Of a stretch of DNA of 64,000 bases, positions 50,778 to 60,402 are shown piece by piece. How positions within the stretch are numbered: position 1 is the stretch's first letter; every line of letters starts with the position of its first letter. The notes below the pieces were generated by a model that saw only the letters and a program-made list of their open reading frames with translations, was not told where the DNA came from and made no database searches. The stretch comes from Bacillus taeanensis. GTDB taxonomy: Bacteria > Bacillota > Bacilli > Bacillales > UBA6769. A program made the position numbers and the translations under genes. Where the stretch lies: assembly GCF_003318295.1 (NCBI RefSeq), contig NZ_QOCW01000006.1, positions 62,001-126,000 of the forward strand. Reading direction: 5' to 3'.

Positions 50778-50995
50778 TTAATTGTTTACATTTTTCCACT
50801 GTATTATTTCTGCAAGTTTTAAGAGAAAATCAACCAATCCTCCTTATATACGAAAACATAATAACAGCCATTCTATATTACGATAGTGTATTCCACTTAT
50901 AAATATTGTATTATTCAGTAAATTTTGATTTAATCAAGATATAACTATAAAAAGTAACAGTACTGCTCAGAAAGGAGGATTTACTTTCATTTGTT

Positions 50996-51013
50996 CTGAT
51001 GTACGGACATCAG
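50996..51013 (+). promoter_or_regulatory. Taurine-cluster operator box 1, before the APC permease gene
   Basis: CTGATGTACGGACATCAG is a palindrome with 7-base arms around ACGG. It contains GTACGGACAT, shared with boxes before xsc, ald and the GntR gene and after the LysR gene. The 363-base gap 50732-51094 holds this box, a cre-like site and the PTS terminator. Confidence 0.65.
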
Positions 51014-51030
51014 GATATGTTAATCTTTTT

Positions 51031-51044
51031 TGATAGCGCTTACG
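51031..51044 (+). promoter_or_regulatory. Possible cre (CcpA) site before the APC permease gene
   Basis: TGATAGCGCTTACG matches the cre pattern at most positions (two mismatches), 50 bases upstream of the start codon. Confidence 0.45.
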
Positions 51045-51094
51045 TTTTGTGACTGGACTGTTTTATCACTCTATCTAAATGAGGGGGAAAAGTA

Positions 51095-52621
51095 ATGGAA
51101 CAGCGTACGGAATTAAAGAAGACGTTAAAGCCGCATTGGGTTTGGGCAATTGCATTTGGGTCAGCTGTCGGTTGGGGAGCTTTTGTTTTACCAGTAGATT
51201 GGATGGGAATGGCAGGTCCGCTTGGAGTTATTACAGGCTTTAGCATCGGAGCCGTTTTAATGATTATTATCGGTGTCAGCTACGGGTTTCTGATTGAAAA
51301 GCTTCCCGTGTCCGGTGGAGAATTTGCTTATGCTTATTTTGGTTTTGGAAGGCATCACGCTTATTTCTCAGGGTGGTTTCTAGCTCTCGGCTATATGTGT
51401 ATTGTTGCACTCAACGCCTCAGCACTCGCACTTTTAGCAAAGTTCGTCCTTCCCGGTATCGCAAAGCAGGGGCTTTTATACAATATTGCCGGCTGGGATG
51501 TTTATGCAGGTGAAGTGGCGATTGCTTGTACTGCTCTTGTTGTATTTGCCTATTTAAATATTCGCGGCACAAGTTTATCAGGACTTGCTCAATTTATTTT
51601 TTGCATGACGTTAATTGTAGGAGTTATTTTATTAACAATTGGAATGTTTCTGCATCCAACAAGCTCTGTTACAAACATTCAACCTTACTTTAAACCAGGA
51701 GTGAGCACCATTTCCGCAATCATTGCCATTGTTGCCATTTCACCTTGGGCATATGTTGGTTTTGATAATATTCCACAGGCAGCTGAAGAGTTTGATTTCC
51801 CTCCGAAAAAAGCATTTACACTAATCGTTTTAGCCTTAATTTGTGCAGGTATTACATATTCACTTACCGTTCTAGCAACAGCTGTTGCGATGCCTTGGCA
51901 AAGCCTCATCGAGCAGCAATCCATTTGGGGAACCGGTGAAGTTGTAGAAAGCGCTTATGGTAAAATTGGTATTAGCTTACTTGCAATCTCTTTATGTATG
52001 GGAATCTTTACTGGTTTAAATGGCTTTTATGTATCAACAAGCCGGCTGTTATTTGCGATGGGACGCGCTAAAATTCTTCCTAAAGCTTTTGCAACATTGC
52101 ATTCAAAATATGAAACACCGTATGTTGGAATTATCTTCACCTGCATGATTTGTTTATTTGCCCCATTCTTTGGCAGACAAGTACTGCTTTGGATTGTTGA
52201 TATGTCCGCTATTGGTGTTACAATTGCTTATTTTTATTGCTGCGCGGTTGCTTTCAAGTTTTTCAGCTGGTCAGCAACGGCATCTCTTTCACAAGATTCA
52301 GCTGTTACCGTTTCACCGCTTAGAAAATTTATCTCGTTATTAGGACTTTTAAGCAGTTTAGGATTTTTCTTATTACTCGTCGTTCCTGGTTCTCCTGGCT
52401 TTTTAGGAACACCATCTTGGATTGCATTGTTTGCTTGGGTCGTTATCGGAATCGCCTTTTACACTGTTAAACAAAAAGAATTCAATGCCATTCCAAAAGC
52501 AACGTTGGATTATTATATTTTAGGTATAGAAAATGAAACAAGCAAAGCCACTGCCGCTGCAAGAGAAGAGGATGAAGTTGCACTTACTAAAACGCCCCCT
52601 GAAGTCGAAAATCTTCATTAA
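51095..52621 (+). CDS. APC-superfamily permease, candidate taurine importer
   Basis: 508 residues with about 12 membrane helices. The first helix has AFGSAVGWGAFVLPVDWMGMAGP, the G-rich break typical of amino acid-polyamine-organocation carriers, and VAISPWAYVGFDNIPQAAEEF matches the family. The C-terminal tail after about residue 460 is charged. The operator box shared with xsc, ald and the GntR gene places it in the taurine regulon, so uptake of taurine or a related sulfonate is inferred. No tauABC or TRAP transporter is visible. Confidence 0.82.
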   Translation: MEQRTELKKTLKPHWVWAIAFGSAVGWGAFVLPVDWMGMAGPLGVITGFSIGAVLMIIIGVSYGFLIEKLPVSGGEFAYAYFGFGRHHAYFSGWFLALGYMCIVALNASALALLAKFVLPGIAKQGLLYNIAGWDVYAGEVAIACTALVVFAYLNIRGTSLSGLAQFIFCMTLIVGVILLTIGMFLHPTSSVTNIQPYFKPGVSTISAIIAIVAISPWAYVGFDNIPQAAEEFDFPPKKAFTLIVLALICAGITYSLTVLATAVAMPWQSLIEQQSIWGTGEVVESAYGKIGISLLAISLCMGIFTGLNGFYVSTSRLLFAMGRAKILPKAFATLHSKYETPYVGIIFTCMICLFAPFFGRQVLLWIVDMSAIGVTIAYFYCCAVAFKFFSWSATASLSQDSAVTVSPLRKFISLLGLLSSLGFFLLLVVPGSPGFLGTPSWIALFAWVVIGIAFYTVKQKEFNAIPKATLDYYILGIENETSKATAAAREEDEVALTKTPPEVENLH

Positions 52622-52636
52622 TAGATCAATTTTTGG

Positions 52637-52666
52637 AATCGGGTAGGTTACCATATCTGCCCGATT
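52637..52666 (+). terminator. Terminator of the APC permease gene
   Basis: The stem AATCGGG / CCCGATT with flanking partial pairing (TAGG...), followed by AGTTTTATT, 16 bases after the stop codon. Confidence 0.6.
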
Positions 52667-52840
52667 AGTTTTATTCACCTGTAGAACAGCCTCAGTTTCA
52701 TATTGAAAATCGTATAAAATAAGCAAAAATACTATTCAAATATCATAATCTTCTTCAACAATTTCATATTTCTCATTGAAAGCAGAACATACCTACCTCT
52801 CATCTTGTTTATCGAACACTCTTTAATTGTTAAAACAATG

Positions 52841-52881
52841 AAGCGGCTAACAAGCTTTATTTAAAAGCTTGTTAGCCGCTT
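52841..52881. terminator. Bidirectional terminator at the end of pta
   Basis: A perfect 18-base stem AAGCGGCTAACAAGCTTT with its complement around a 5-base loop; T-rich flanks on the plus strand (TATTTTATTC). It stops pta transcription (minus strand) and read-through from the permease gene. The 278-base gap 52622-52899 contains only this and the permease terminator. Confidence 0.8.
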
Positions 52882-52899
52882 ATTTTATTCTTTTTCATG

Positions 52900-53892
52900 T
52901 TAATGATAGATTATCCCTCTGTTAATCACCTGCATCGCAGTAATAATTGATAGCTTGTAAACATCATCTGCACTACACCCTCGTGATAAATCATTTACTG
53001 GTTTATTTAATCCTTGCAAAATAGGTCCAATTGCTTCATATCCGCCTAAACGCTGCACTAATTTATAACCGATGTTTCCCGATTCTAAACTCGGAAACAC
53101 AAACACATTCGCTTCTCCTTTTAACGGGGAATCCGGTGCTTTTTTCATTGCCACTTCGGGAACAAATGCCGCATCAAACTGAAGTTCACCATCTAGTAAA
53201 AGCTGAGGATCCCGCTCTTTTGCAAGACGTGCCGCTTCTGCTGCTTTCTCTGTTTCAGGTAATTTGGCAGAGCCTTTCGTTGAAAAACTTAACATCGCAA
53301 TTTTAGGATCAATGCCAAACATTCGCGCTGTTTCTGCACTTACTATTGCAGTCTCTGCTAAATCGCTGCTGCTTGGTGCAATGTTAATCGCACAATCTGA
53401 GAAAATGTATTTCTCCTCACCTTTCACCATTAAAAGCGCTCCAGAAGTCTTTTTAATACCCTCTTTTGTTTTAATAATTTGAAGGGCCGGCCGAACAGTC
53501 TCACCTGTTGAATAAACTGCACCGCTTACTAAACCGTCTGCTTTCCCTGTATACACCAGCATTGTCCCAAAATAATTACCATCTTTCAAAATCCTTCGTG
53601 CCTCTTCTTCTGTCTCTTTTCCTTTTCGCCTCTCAACAAATGCTTGGACCAGTTCTTCAAATCCTTCATATGTATAAGGATTGATAATTTCTATCCCTTC
53701 TATTGAAGAGCCTAGTTCCTCAGCTTTTGCTTTCACAATTCGTTCTTCTCCAATAACAATTGGCTGTAATACTTTTTCATGGACAAGACGGCTTACCGCT
53801 TCTAAAATCCGTTCATCTAATCCTTCTGGAAAGACAATAGTCGGTTGAGCGCTTTTCACTTTTGCAGTTAAATCAGCAAATAAATTGCTCAT
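52900..53892 (-). CDS. pta: Phosphate acetyltransferase
   Basis: 330 residues from the ATG at 53892 with GGGGAGG seven bases upstream; an in-frame ATG 11 codons earlier is unlikely. Pta features: PTIVFPEGLDERILEAVSRL, DGLVSGAVYSTGETVRPALQ, SAETARMFGIDPKIAMLSFSTKGS, NVFVFPSLESGNIGYKLVQRLGG and NDLSRGCSADDVYKL. It converts acetyl phosphate to acetyl-CoA. Next to xsc, whose product is acetyl phosphate, it makes direct pathway sense. Separated from xsc by a hairpin, so read-through or a second promoter is needed. Confidence 0.92.
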   Translation of the reverse strand: MSNLFADLTAKVKSAQPTIVFPEGLDERILEAVSRLVHEKVLQPIVIGEERIVKAKAEELGSSIEGIEIINPYTYEGFEELVQAFVERRKGKETEEEARRILKDGNYFGTMLVYTGKADGLVSGAVYSTGETVRPALQIIKTKEGIKKTSGALLMVKGEEKYIFSDCAINIAPSSSDLAETAIVSAETARMFGIDPKIAMLSFSTKGSAKLPETEKAAEAARLAKERDPQLLLDGELQFDAAFVPEVAMKKAPDSPLKGEANVFVFPSLESGNIGYKLVQRLGGYEAIGPILQGLNKPVNDLSRGCSADDVYKLSIITAMQVINRGIIYH

Positions 53893-53995
53893 TAAAAAAC
53901 CTCCCCTACTTTTAATGCCTATCAATATTTACATAAATGAAAAAATGCTGTCGCTTTCCCACAAATAACTATAATGAATCCTTATTTAATAATAA

Positions 53996-54018
53996 AAGAG
54001 GGGAAATAATCCCCTCTT
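53996..54018 (-). terminator. Hairpin between xsc and pta
   Basis: The stem AAGAGGGGA / TCCCCTCTT with a 5-base loop, followed on the minus strand by TTATTATTAAATAAG. Probably a partial terminator that lowers pta expression relative to xsc. Confidence 0.65.
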
Positions 54019-54026
54019 CTCTCTCC

Positions 54027-55796
54027 TTACCAATTGCGGTGATCTAAATGCGCGTATTTCGGAAGCAAGCGTGTTGGCATTTTTAGCGCATCTTTTCTAA
54101 ACGGCGGTGCTAAACGAGTGCCATCAATACGAATATCAAGAACGGTTGGTCGGTCTGCTTTTAACGCTTCTTGAAAAGCTGCTTTTAAATCTTCCGTATT
54201 ATCAACGCGAACACCAATCGCTCCCATGCTTTCTGCTACTTCAGCAAAGTTTGGCCCTTCAATATCGGCACCTACGAAGCGATTGTTGTAGAAGTCAACT
54301 TGGTTTTTCTTTTCAGCGCACCATGCTTCGTTATTAAATACACACGCAATAACAGGCAGTTTTTGTTCAACAGCTGTACTAATTTCATGTAAACTCATCC
54401 CCCATGCACCATCTCCAACGATTGCAATAGACGGGCAGTCCGGGCGTGCAATTTTTGCACCGATTGCAGCTGGATACGCAAATCCGCAGTTACCAAAAGT
54501 TAGGGCTGCAATATGCTTACGGCTTTCATTGAATTTCAAATATGAATTTGATGTAGACGCTGTATTTCCAATATCCGATGTAACGATCGCATTGTCCGGC
54601 AGCAATCGAGAAATTTCAAGAAGCGCGCGGCGTGGATGCATCGGCTCTGCTTCTTCCATCGCGAGCTCGACAAGCTCTCTGTCCCATTTTTCTCGTTCTT
54701 CTGCAATTTGGGCAAGACGCTCTTCATTTGGCTGAATATTTGGTGCGACATTTTTTAATCGTTTTAAAATTTCATCACTCGCATCTTTCGCATCTCCTAA
54801 TACTCCAACTTCAACAGGGTGGGTACGCGCAATGTTGCGGTGATTAATATCAATTTGAATGATTTTTGCATTTTTCGGGAAATAATCAATATCATAGCAC
54901 GGTAATGTACCAAAAACAGATAAGCGCGTTCCGATCGCAAGCAGCACATCTGCACCTTTTAAACAATTCATTGCGGCTTTTGAACCCATATAACCGATCG
55001 GTCCAACTGAATGCTCATGGTTTGCCGGGAATGCATCATTGTGCATGTAAGATACGGCAACAGGTGCTGATAAATATTCAGCAATTTCTTTTACTGTTCC
55101 AATCGCATCTGCATCAACAACACCGCGTCCTGAAATAATTGCCGGCTTTTTCGCTGAAGCTAATAACTCAACGGCGCGATCAATCGCTGCTGAATCACCG
55201 TAGCCTTTTTTCTCAACACGATATTGATGCGGCTGTAGGATATAATCTTCAATTTCACCGTAGAAGTAATCACGCGGAATGTCATATAATACAGGACCAC
55301 GTTCAGCATATGCGAGACGGAAGGCTGTACGTAAACAGTCAGCAACACGACTTGGATGTGTCACTTGAACCGTTGCTTTTGTAACCGATTCAAACACAGA
55401 CACTTGATCACATTCTTGGAAGCCGTCCCAACCAATTGTCGGTGTACCTGCTGAAGGCGAAATAACGACCATTGGTGTATGCGCCATATTTGCTGCCGCA
55501 ACAGATGTTACCATGTTTGTAATACCAGGACCGTTTTGTCCGATTACAACGCCCGCTTTACCTGTCACACGCGTATACGCATCTGCCATATGTGCTGCAC
55601 TTTGTTCATGACGAACTGGGATAAATTCAATTCCTGCTGTTGGCAGAAGATCAAGCATATCCATAAATGCTGAACCTAAAATACCTGAAATATGATCGAC
55701 ACCTTCTGCAAGAAGTGTTTCAACAATTGCCTCACTCGGTGTCATTTTTACCTTTTTTGTTTGTGCTTGTTGTAATTCAGTTTCTACTTTTGCCAT
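54027..55796 (-). CDS. xsc: Sulfoacetaldehyde acetyltransferase
   Basis: 589 residues, ThDP-dependent enzyme with the three-domain layout of the acetolactate synthase family. Signs: [34 protein letters not shown] (N-terminal, with the ThDP-activating Glu in VRHEQ), [18 protein letters not shown], and the Mg/ThDP motif [12 protein letters not shown] with NNEAW. Length and the [21 protein letters not shown] tail match Xsc. It cleaves sulfoacetaldehyde with phosphate to sulfite and acetyl phosphate. The neighbours tpa, ald and pta complete taurine breakdown. Confidence 0.92.
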   Translation of the reverse strand: MAKVETELQQAQTKKVKMTPSEAIVETLLAEGVDHISGILGSAFMDMLDLLPTAGIEFIPVRHEQSAAHMADAYTRVTGKAGVVIGQNGPGITNMVTSVAAANMAHTPMVVISPSAGTPTIGWDGFQECDQVSVFESVTKATVQVTHPSRVADCLRTAFRLAYAERGPVLYDIPRDYFYGEIEDYILQPHQYRVEKKGYGDSAAIDRAVELLASAKKPAIISGRGVVDADAIGTVKEIAEYLSAPVAVSYMHNDAFPANHEHSVGPIGYMGSKAAMNCLKGADVLLAIGTRLSVFGTLPCYDIDYFPKNAKIIQIDINHRNIARTHPVEVGVLGDAKDASDEILKRLKNVAPNIQPNEERLAQIAEEREKWDRELVELAMEEAEPMHPRRALLEISRLLPDNAIVTSDIGNTASTSNSYLKFNESRKHIAALTFGNCGFAYPAAIGAKIARPDCPSIAIVGDGAWGMSLHEISTAVEQKLPVIACVFNNEAWCAEKKNQVDFYNNRFVGADIEGPNFAEVAESMGAIGVRVDNTEDLKAAFQEALKADRPTVLDIRIDGTRLAPPFRKDALKMPTRLLPKYAHLDHRNW

Positions 55797-55840
55797 TTTT
55801 CAAAACCTCCTATAGTGTTAACAACTTCTGATCATGATAT

Positions 55841-55858
55841 ACGGATGTTCGTACCAGT
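55841..55858 (-). promoter_or_regulatory. Taurine-cluster operator box 2, before xsc
   Basis: On the minus strand ACTGGTACGAACATCCGT. The core GTACGAACAT (55845-55854) lies about 50 bases upstream of xsc. The 250-base gap 55797-56046 otherwise is AT-rich and shows no gene. Confidence 0.65.
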
Positions 55859-56046
55859 TAATATAATGGCTTCTCTCTTTTATCTCTATAATGACTTTCT
55901 AAACATATTACATCATAAACAGTATTAACATTCAATATTTTCTAAATAAATACATTTATTATAATTTTTAATAACTCTCATTTGTTATTTCAATGATTTT
56001 AAATAAATGTTTAATGGGTGGGTTTAAAGTTTGTTACTTTACCTTA

Positions 56047-57405
56047 TTAATTCACTTCAAAAAGCACACTTGATACGGTTTCCACAACAAAGCGTAAATC
56101 TTCCTCTGTAGATGTTAATGGCGGTGCAATAATTAATACGTTGTTAAAACCAGGCACTGTATCACCATTACGGCCAATGATCAGTCCTTTTTCCTTGCAT
56201 CTTCCAACAATTTTATTCATCATTTCATCTGCTGCCGGTTCTTTCGATTCTTTATCCTTTACCATTTCAATGCCGTATAAAAAGCCTGCATGACGAACTT
56301 CCCCAACGTTCGGATGCTCAATCAATCCTTTTAAAGTGCCAAGAATCGATTCTCCAAGTTCAGCAACACGATCCACAATCCTTTCCCGTTCAATAATTTC
56401 AATGTTTTTCAGCGCAACCGCACACGCTGCCGGATGTCCTCCATATGTGGAAATATGACGGAAATGATTGTCTGCTCCCTGCTCTTTAAATTTTTCATAG
56501 ATTTTTGAGCTAACAGCTGTCGCACCTAATGGTAAATAACCGCTCGTTAAACCTTTTGCCATTGTAACAATATCTGGCTGCACACCTTCAGAATGCATAA
56601 AGCCAAACATTTTTCCAGTGCGTCCAAACCCCGAAACAACTTCATCGATAATAAGCAGGACATCATGCTTTTTACAAATTTCAGAGACGCGCTGTAAATA
56701 TTTTGGAGATGGCACAATAACGCCCCCGCCTGAAATAAACGGTTCCATAATAACCGCCGCAACTGTTTCAGAGCCTTCCCACGTAATCATTTGGTCAATC
56801 ATTTCTGCAGCGATTAAATCACTTTTTTCGGCGTCATCCCCAAATAAACTGCGGTAGCTGTATGGCGGTACAACATGTAGGAAGCCCGGCATACCAGGGT
56901 CATATTTGACGCGGCGGTTAGCCTGTGCCGTTGCACTTAATGCTCCTAATGTGGAACCATGATAAGCGCGATATCGCGAAATAAATTTATATTTACCGGG
57001 GTTTCCGTTTTGAATGTGATACTGACGCGCTAATTTAAATGCTGATTCATTTGCTTCTGAACCGCTGTTTGCAAAAAAGGTTGTGTACGGAGCGCCAAGA
57101 AGCTCGCTAATTTTTGCTGACAGTTCAATGGCTGGTGCGTGGCTCATGGTGAGCGGAAAGTAAGAAAGCTTTCGCATTTGTTCTGCCGCGGCTTGGACAA
57201 CTTCTTCCTGCCCGTGACCAATGTTTAGGCACCATAATCCTGAAACTCCATCTAAATATTTATTGCCATCCACATCTGTAAACCATGCTCCTTCACCCGA
57301 AACACCAATCATCGGAGACGTTCCTTCTACATGACGGCGCATCGCATGCCATAAATGATCATGATCTTTTTGAACTAACGCATCTTTTTCAAAACTTACT
57401 TCCAT
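56047..57405 (-). CDS. tpa: Taurine-pyruvate aminotransferase
   Basis: 452 residues, class III PLP aminotransferase. DGVSGLWCLNIGHGQEEV, SRYRAYHGSTLGALSATAQ, LIIDEVVSGFGRTGKMFGF (PLP Asp) and the Schiff-base Lys in VTMAKGLTSGYLPLGA are present. Next to xsc and ald, it is most likely taurine:pyruvate transaminase, giving sulfoacetaldehyde and alanine. Other omega-amino acids are possible substrates. It starts 48 bases after ald, in the same operon. Confidence 0.88.
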   Translation of the reverse strand: MEVSFEKDALVQKDHDHLWHAMRRHVEGTSPMIGVSGEGAWFTDVDGNKYLDGVSGLWCLNIGHGQEEVVQAAAEQMRKLSYFPLTMSHAPAIELSAKISELLGAPYTTFFANSGSEANESAFKLARQYHIQNGNPGKYKFISRYRAYHGSTLGALSATAQANRRVKYDPGMPGFLHVVPPYSYRSLFGDDAEKSDLIAAEMIDQMITWEGSETVAAVIMEPFISGGGVIVPSPKYLQRVSEICKKHDVLLIIDEVVSGFGRTGKMFGFMHSEGVQPDIVTMAKGLTSGYLPLGATAVSSKIYEKFKEQGADNHFRHISTYGGHPAACAVALKNIEIIERERIVDRVAELGESILGTLKGLIEHPNVGEVRHAGFLYGIEMVKDKESKEPAADEMMNKIVGRCKEKGLIIGRNGDTVPGFNNVLIIAPPLTSTEEDLRFVVETVSSVLFEVN

Positions 57406-57453
57406 TCCACAAACCTCCCTTTTTATAATAAATGAAGACGTTAAAACAGTTAT

Positions 57454-58590
57454 TTATGTGATTGTAAGGGCATCTCTATTTAGTACTTCTTCAACGGCTG
57501 TATAATCAAAGCCGTGTGTTTCAGCGACTGCTTGATATGTGACACACCCATTAATCGTATTAAATCCTTTTCTGAGTGCAGCATCTTCAATACCAGCCTG
57601 CTTGTAACCTTTATTTGCTATAAAGACACCATATTGACTTGTCACATTTGTAAGTGCAATCGTTGAGGTACGCGGTACTGCTCCGGGCATATTGGCAACG
57701 GCATAATGAAGCACATCATGTTTTAAATAGGTTGGATCGTCATGTGTTGTAATTCTGTCAATCGTTTCAATCGAGCCTCCTTGGTCAATCGCAACGTCCA
57801 CAATAACAGAACCTGGCTCCATTTTACTTACCATCTCTTCTGTTACGAGCTGCGGTGCGCGTGCTCCCGGAATTAATACGGCCCCAACTAATAAATCAGC
57901 CCCTTTTACTGCTTCTGCAATATTGTAGCTGTTTGACATCACCGTTCTTAAACGCCCTGCAAATTGGTCATCAAGCTGACGAAGCCGCCCTGCGTTAATG
58001 TCTAAAATCGTAACATTTGCTCCTAATCCAAGCGCCATTTTTGCGGCATTTGTTCCAACAATGCCTCCTCCTAAAATGACAACATTTCCTGGTCGAACTC
58101 CCGGTACTCCGCCAAGCAGAACACCTTTTCCGCCTTTACGTTTTTCTAGAAACTGTGCACCAATTTGAATTGACATTCTGCCGGCTACTTCACTCATCGG
58201 CATTAGTAAAGGCAAACCGTTGTTATCGAGCTGAATCGTCTCATAAGCAATCGAGATTACTTTTTTTTCAACAAGCGCTTCTGTTAAAGAAGGCTCTGCC
58301 GCTAAGTGAAGGTATGTAAATAAAATTAACCCTTCACGAAAATATTGAAATTCTTCAGGCTGGGGCTCTTTTACCTTTACTACCATTTCAGCGGACCATG
58401 CATCAGCAGCTGACGAAACAATTTTTGCTCCCGCTTTTTCATATTCAGTATCTAAAAAGCCGCTTCCAAGTCCTGCCCCTTGTTCTACCAACACTTCATG
58501 ACCGGCATTGACAAACGCCGCAACTCCCGATGGTGCCATCGCAACACGATTTTCGTTATTTTTAATCTCCTTTGGTACCCCAATAATCAT
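57454..58590 (-). CDS. ald: Alanine dehydrogenase
   Basis: 378 residues from the ATG at 58590, the usual length of Bacillus Ald; an ATG 14 codons upstream gives an atypical extension. Features: [20 protein letters not shown], the NAD motif [43 protein letters not shown]. It oxidises alanine to pyruvate and ammonia with NAD, renewing the pyruvate acceptor used by Tpa. First gene of the ald-tpa operon; operator box 3 is about 195 bases upstream. Confidence 0.93.
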   Translation of the reverse strand: MIIGVPKEIKNNENRVAMAPSGVAAFVNAGHEVLVEQGAGLGSGFLDTEYEKAGAKIVSSAADAWSAEMVVKVKEPQPEEFQYFREGLILFTYLHLAAEPSLTEALVEKKVISIAYETIQLDNNGLPLLMPMSEVAGRMSIQIGAQFLEKRKGGKGVLLGGVPGVRPGNVVILGGGIVGTNAAKMALGLGANVTILDINAGRLRQLDDQFAGRLRTVMSNSYNIAEAVKGADLLVGAVLIPGARAPQLVTEEMVSKMEPGSVIVDVAIDQGGSIETIDRITTHDDPTYLKHDVLHYAVANMPGAVPRTSTIALTNVTSQYGVFIANKGYKQAGIEDAALRKGFNTINGCVTYQAVAETHGFDYTAVEEVLNRDALTIT

Positions 58591-58784
58591 AAACAGCCAC
58601 TTCCTCTCTATCCGTTTTTTTAATCCATTCAACTGGCCATAATTGTGAAGAGTTCAATAAAGGATCTCCCCGCACTGCTTTTCCCCTTCTAAACCTCAGC
58701 CAACTAACCCCTTCTTTAGAAAACGGTTTCATTTTAATAGAAATCGCCCTCCCTTCTCCCTATTACACCTTTCTAATACTGACG

Positions 58785-58806
58785 TTCTGACGTCCGTACC
58801 AGTTAG
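58785..58806 (-). promoter_or_regulatory. Taurine-cluster operator box 3, upstream of ald
   Basis: On the minus strand TAACTGGTACGGACGTCA; the core GTACGGACGT occupies 58790-58799. The 395-base gap 58591-58985 holds this box and otherwise AT-rich DNA without a gene. Confidence 0.62.
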
Positions 58807-58985
58807 GCGCATAAAGTTATAACGAGATTCAATGCTGGATTTTGCTTCTAGCTGTTGATGATTGAAGTGTTTATGCTCTCTACATTTATTTAAACATTAT
58901 CTTTTTAAATTTTCAATATTTTTAAATAATTTTATTTATTACGTTATTTGATTAATCTTATTTAAAACTAAAATACATTTTCTGC

Positions 58986-59336
58986 TCAATAGGAATACTC
59001 TTTGAAATTCTGTTGAGAGTTTGCATAAAACTGAGCAGATGTAGATGGGGACAATGTAATGCTGTAACGTTGGCCGAGCTCCTGCTGCATTTGTTTTGTT
59101 AACAAAATTCCCCATAAGTTATGCTGCCTCTCAAGCTCCAACCCATTTTTTAATAAATAGTCACGTTCCCAATCAATCCACTCGCCATATTTTAAAGCCC
59201 ACTGCACAAGTTCATTTTTTAGCTGTGGTGACAAAGCTAACTCATCAAGATAAAGATTTGCATTGCAGGTTAAACACCAAATTGGTCCAGCGCATAGATC
59301 CGCTTCAAGCTTTAATTTTGTACAAAAGCACGCCAT
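58986..59336 (-). CDS. Unrecognised 116-residue protein with an N-terminal cysteine cluster
   Basis: The N-terminus MACFCTKLKLEADLCAGPIWCLTCN has five Cys (3, 5, 15, 21, 24) in a CxC...C...CxxC layout that could bind zinc or an Fe-S cluster. The remainder is a soluble, mostly helical part (ELVQWALKYGEWIDWERDYL) rich in Leu, Glu and Gln. It lies between ald and the GntR gene, same strand, inside the taurine cluster. I do not recognise the family and assign no function. The coding case rests on length, context and a sensible composition. Confidence 0.6.
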   Translation of the reverse strand: MACFCTKLKLEADLCAGPIWCLTCNANLYLDELALSPQLKNELVQWALKYGEWIDWERDYLLKNGLELERQHNLWGILLTKQMQQELGQRYSITLSPSTSAQFYANSQQNFKEYSY

Positions 59337-59443
59337 CTAGTCCACCACCCTTTGTATATTAAATCATTGACTTAAATCCATAGTAGAAAGAATTGAATAA
59401 AGAAAACTTGTTCGCTTCTCCTATCCAATTCTTCCTTTGCTAC

Positions 59444-60169
59444 CTAATAACTCGATTTTCGCGATAGCTTAATTGTAAAAGAATACATGTCAGAGCGATA
59501 ATAGGCCTCAAAATACTCTACAACATTGTTTTCCAAATCCGTAATTACGCGATCTGTAATTAAAATGCTCGTTTGATCTGTTACTTCTAAAAACGCTGCA
59601 TCTTCCTCACTGACATACCCACTGGTAATCACCTGCTCTGCTTCCGCAAATGTGATGCCAAGTTCTTTCTCAAGCAAATCATAAATGGTAGCCTTGTCTA
59701 AGTCATACTTTGCCAGCTTTTTACCTATTTCAATTGGATAATAGTGTTTTTCAATCGAAATAGGTGTATCATCTGCATAACGCAATCGTTTAATAAAGTA
59801 AGCTTTTTCAAGACCTGTGGCATCAACCACGTTTTCTGGAGCAGCAACAATGCCGTGTGAAATTAATTTTGCTCCCGGCTTCATTCCCATTTTTCGAACG
59901 GTTTCCGTTGTACTGCTGAGGCTTCCAAGCCAATCCTGCACAGGTTTTAACGATACAAATGTTCCTTTTCCATGCCGTTTTTCTAAAACCCCTTCTCGAA
60001 CTAAATGAGCAATTGCTTCTCGAACTGTGCTTCTGCTAACTGAATATGTTTCCATAAATTCACGTTCACTCGGTATTTTTTCTTTATAACGTCCATCAAT
60101 AATTTGCTTTTCTAATTTATTTTTTAACTGAATATGAAGTGGGATTGGATTATTATGATCAAGTGCCAT
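59444..60169 (-). CDS. GntR/HutC-family regulator of the taurine cluster
   Basis: About 241 residues from the ATG at 60169 (AGAGGTG upstream; a GTG four codons earlier is possible). Winged helix: PIPLHIQLKNKLEKQII, ERE...YSVSRSTVREAIAHLVREGVL, wing KRHGKGTFVS. UTRA effector domain from about residue 75 (DWLGSLSSTTETVRKMGMKPG). It is a paralogue in type of NagR but reads other operators. Position, plus the boxes before its own gene, xsc, ald and the APC gene, make it the likely regulator of taurine use. Confidence 0.83.
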   Translation of the reverse strand: MALDHNNPIPLHIQLKNKLEKQIIDGRYKEKIPSEREFMETYSVSRSTVREAIAHLVREGVLEKRHGKGTFVSLKPVQDWLGSLSSTTETVRKMGMKPGAKLISHGIVAAPENVVDATGLEKAYFIKRLRYADDTPISIEKHYYPIEIGKKLAKYDLDKATIYDLLEKELGITFAEAEQVITSGYVSEEDAAFLEVTDQTSILITDRVITDLENNVVEYFEAYYRSDMYSFTIKLSRKSSY

Positions 60170-60201
60170 CTTTTCTTTCACCTCTTTTCTTTTTATTATA
60201 G

Positions 60202-60220
60202 TAATGTCCGTACCAGTGTA
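60202..60220. promoter_or_regulatory. Taurine-cluster operator box 4, before the GntR gene and the divergent exporter gene
   Basis: On the minus strand TACACTGGTACGGACAT; the core is 60204-60213. It is about 35 bases upstream of the regulator start, fitting autoregulation, and 190 bases upstream of the exporter gene. Confidence 0.62.
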
Positions 60221-60402
60221 ACAAATATAACCTCTTTCATATGAATGTACCCTTATTAAAACAAAACTTTACTGAAAATTCAATGAAATCGACTTCTTTT
60301 ATGTTATTACAAATAATGATAATTCTCATAAAAGATCTAAATGATTCCACCTACCTTTTCTGTGTTATGGTTTCAGTAACAATAATAAAGGAGAGGATGA
60401 CA

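Noticed and set aside
60308-60325. AATAATGATAATTCTCAT as a Fur or PerR box before the exporter gene.
   Set aside because: Only one half matches the 7-1-7 pattern well, and the genes downstream have no iron role.
60241-60402. N-terminal extension of the YeiH-family protein by 54 residues.
   Set aside because: The upstream ATG has no ribosome site and the stretch contains the promoter region; the ATG at 60403 follows GGAGAGG and gives the usual length.
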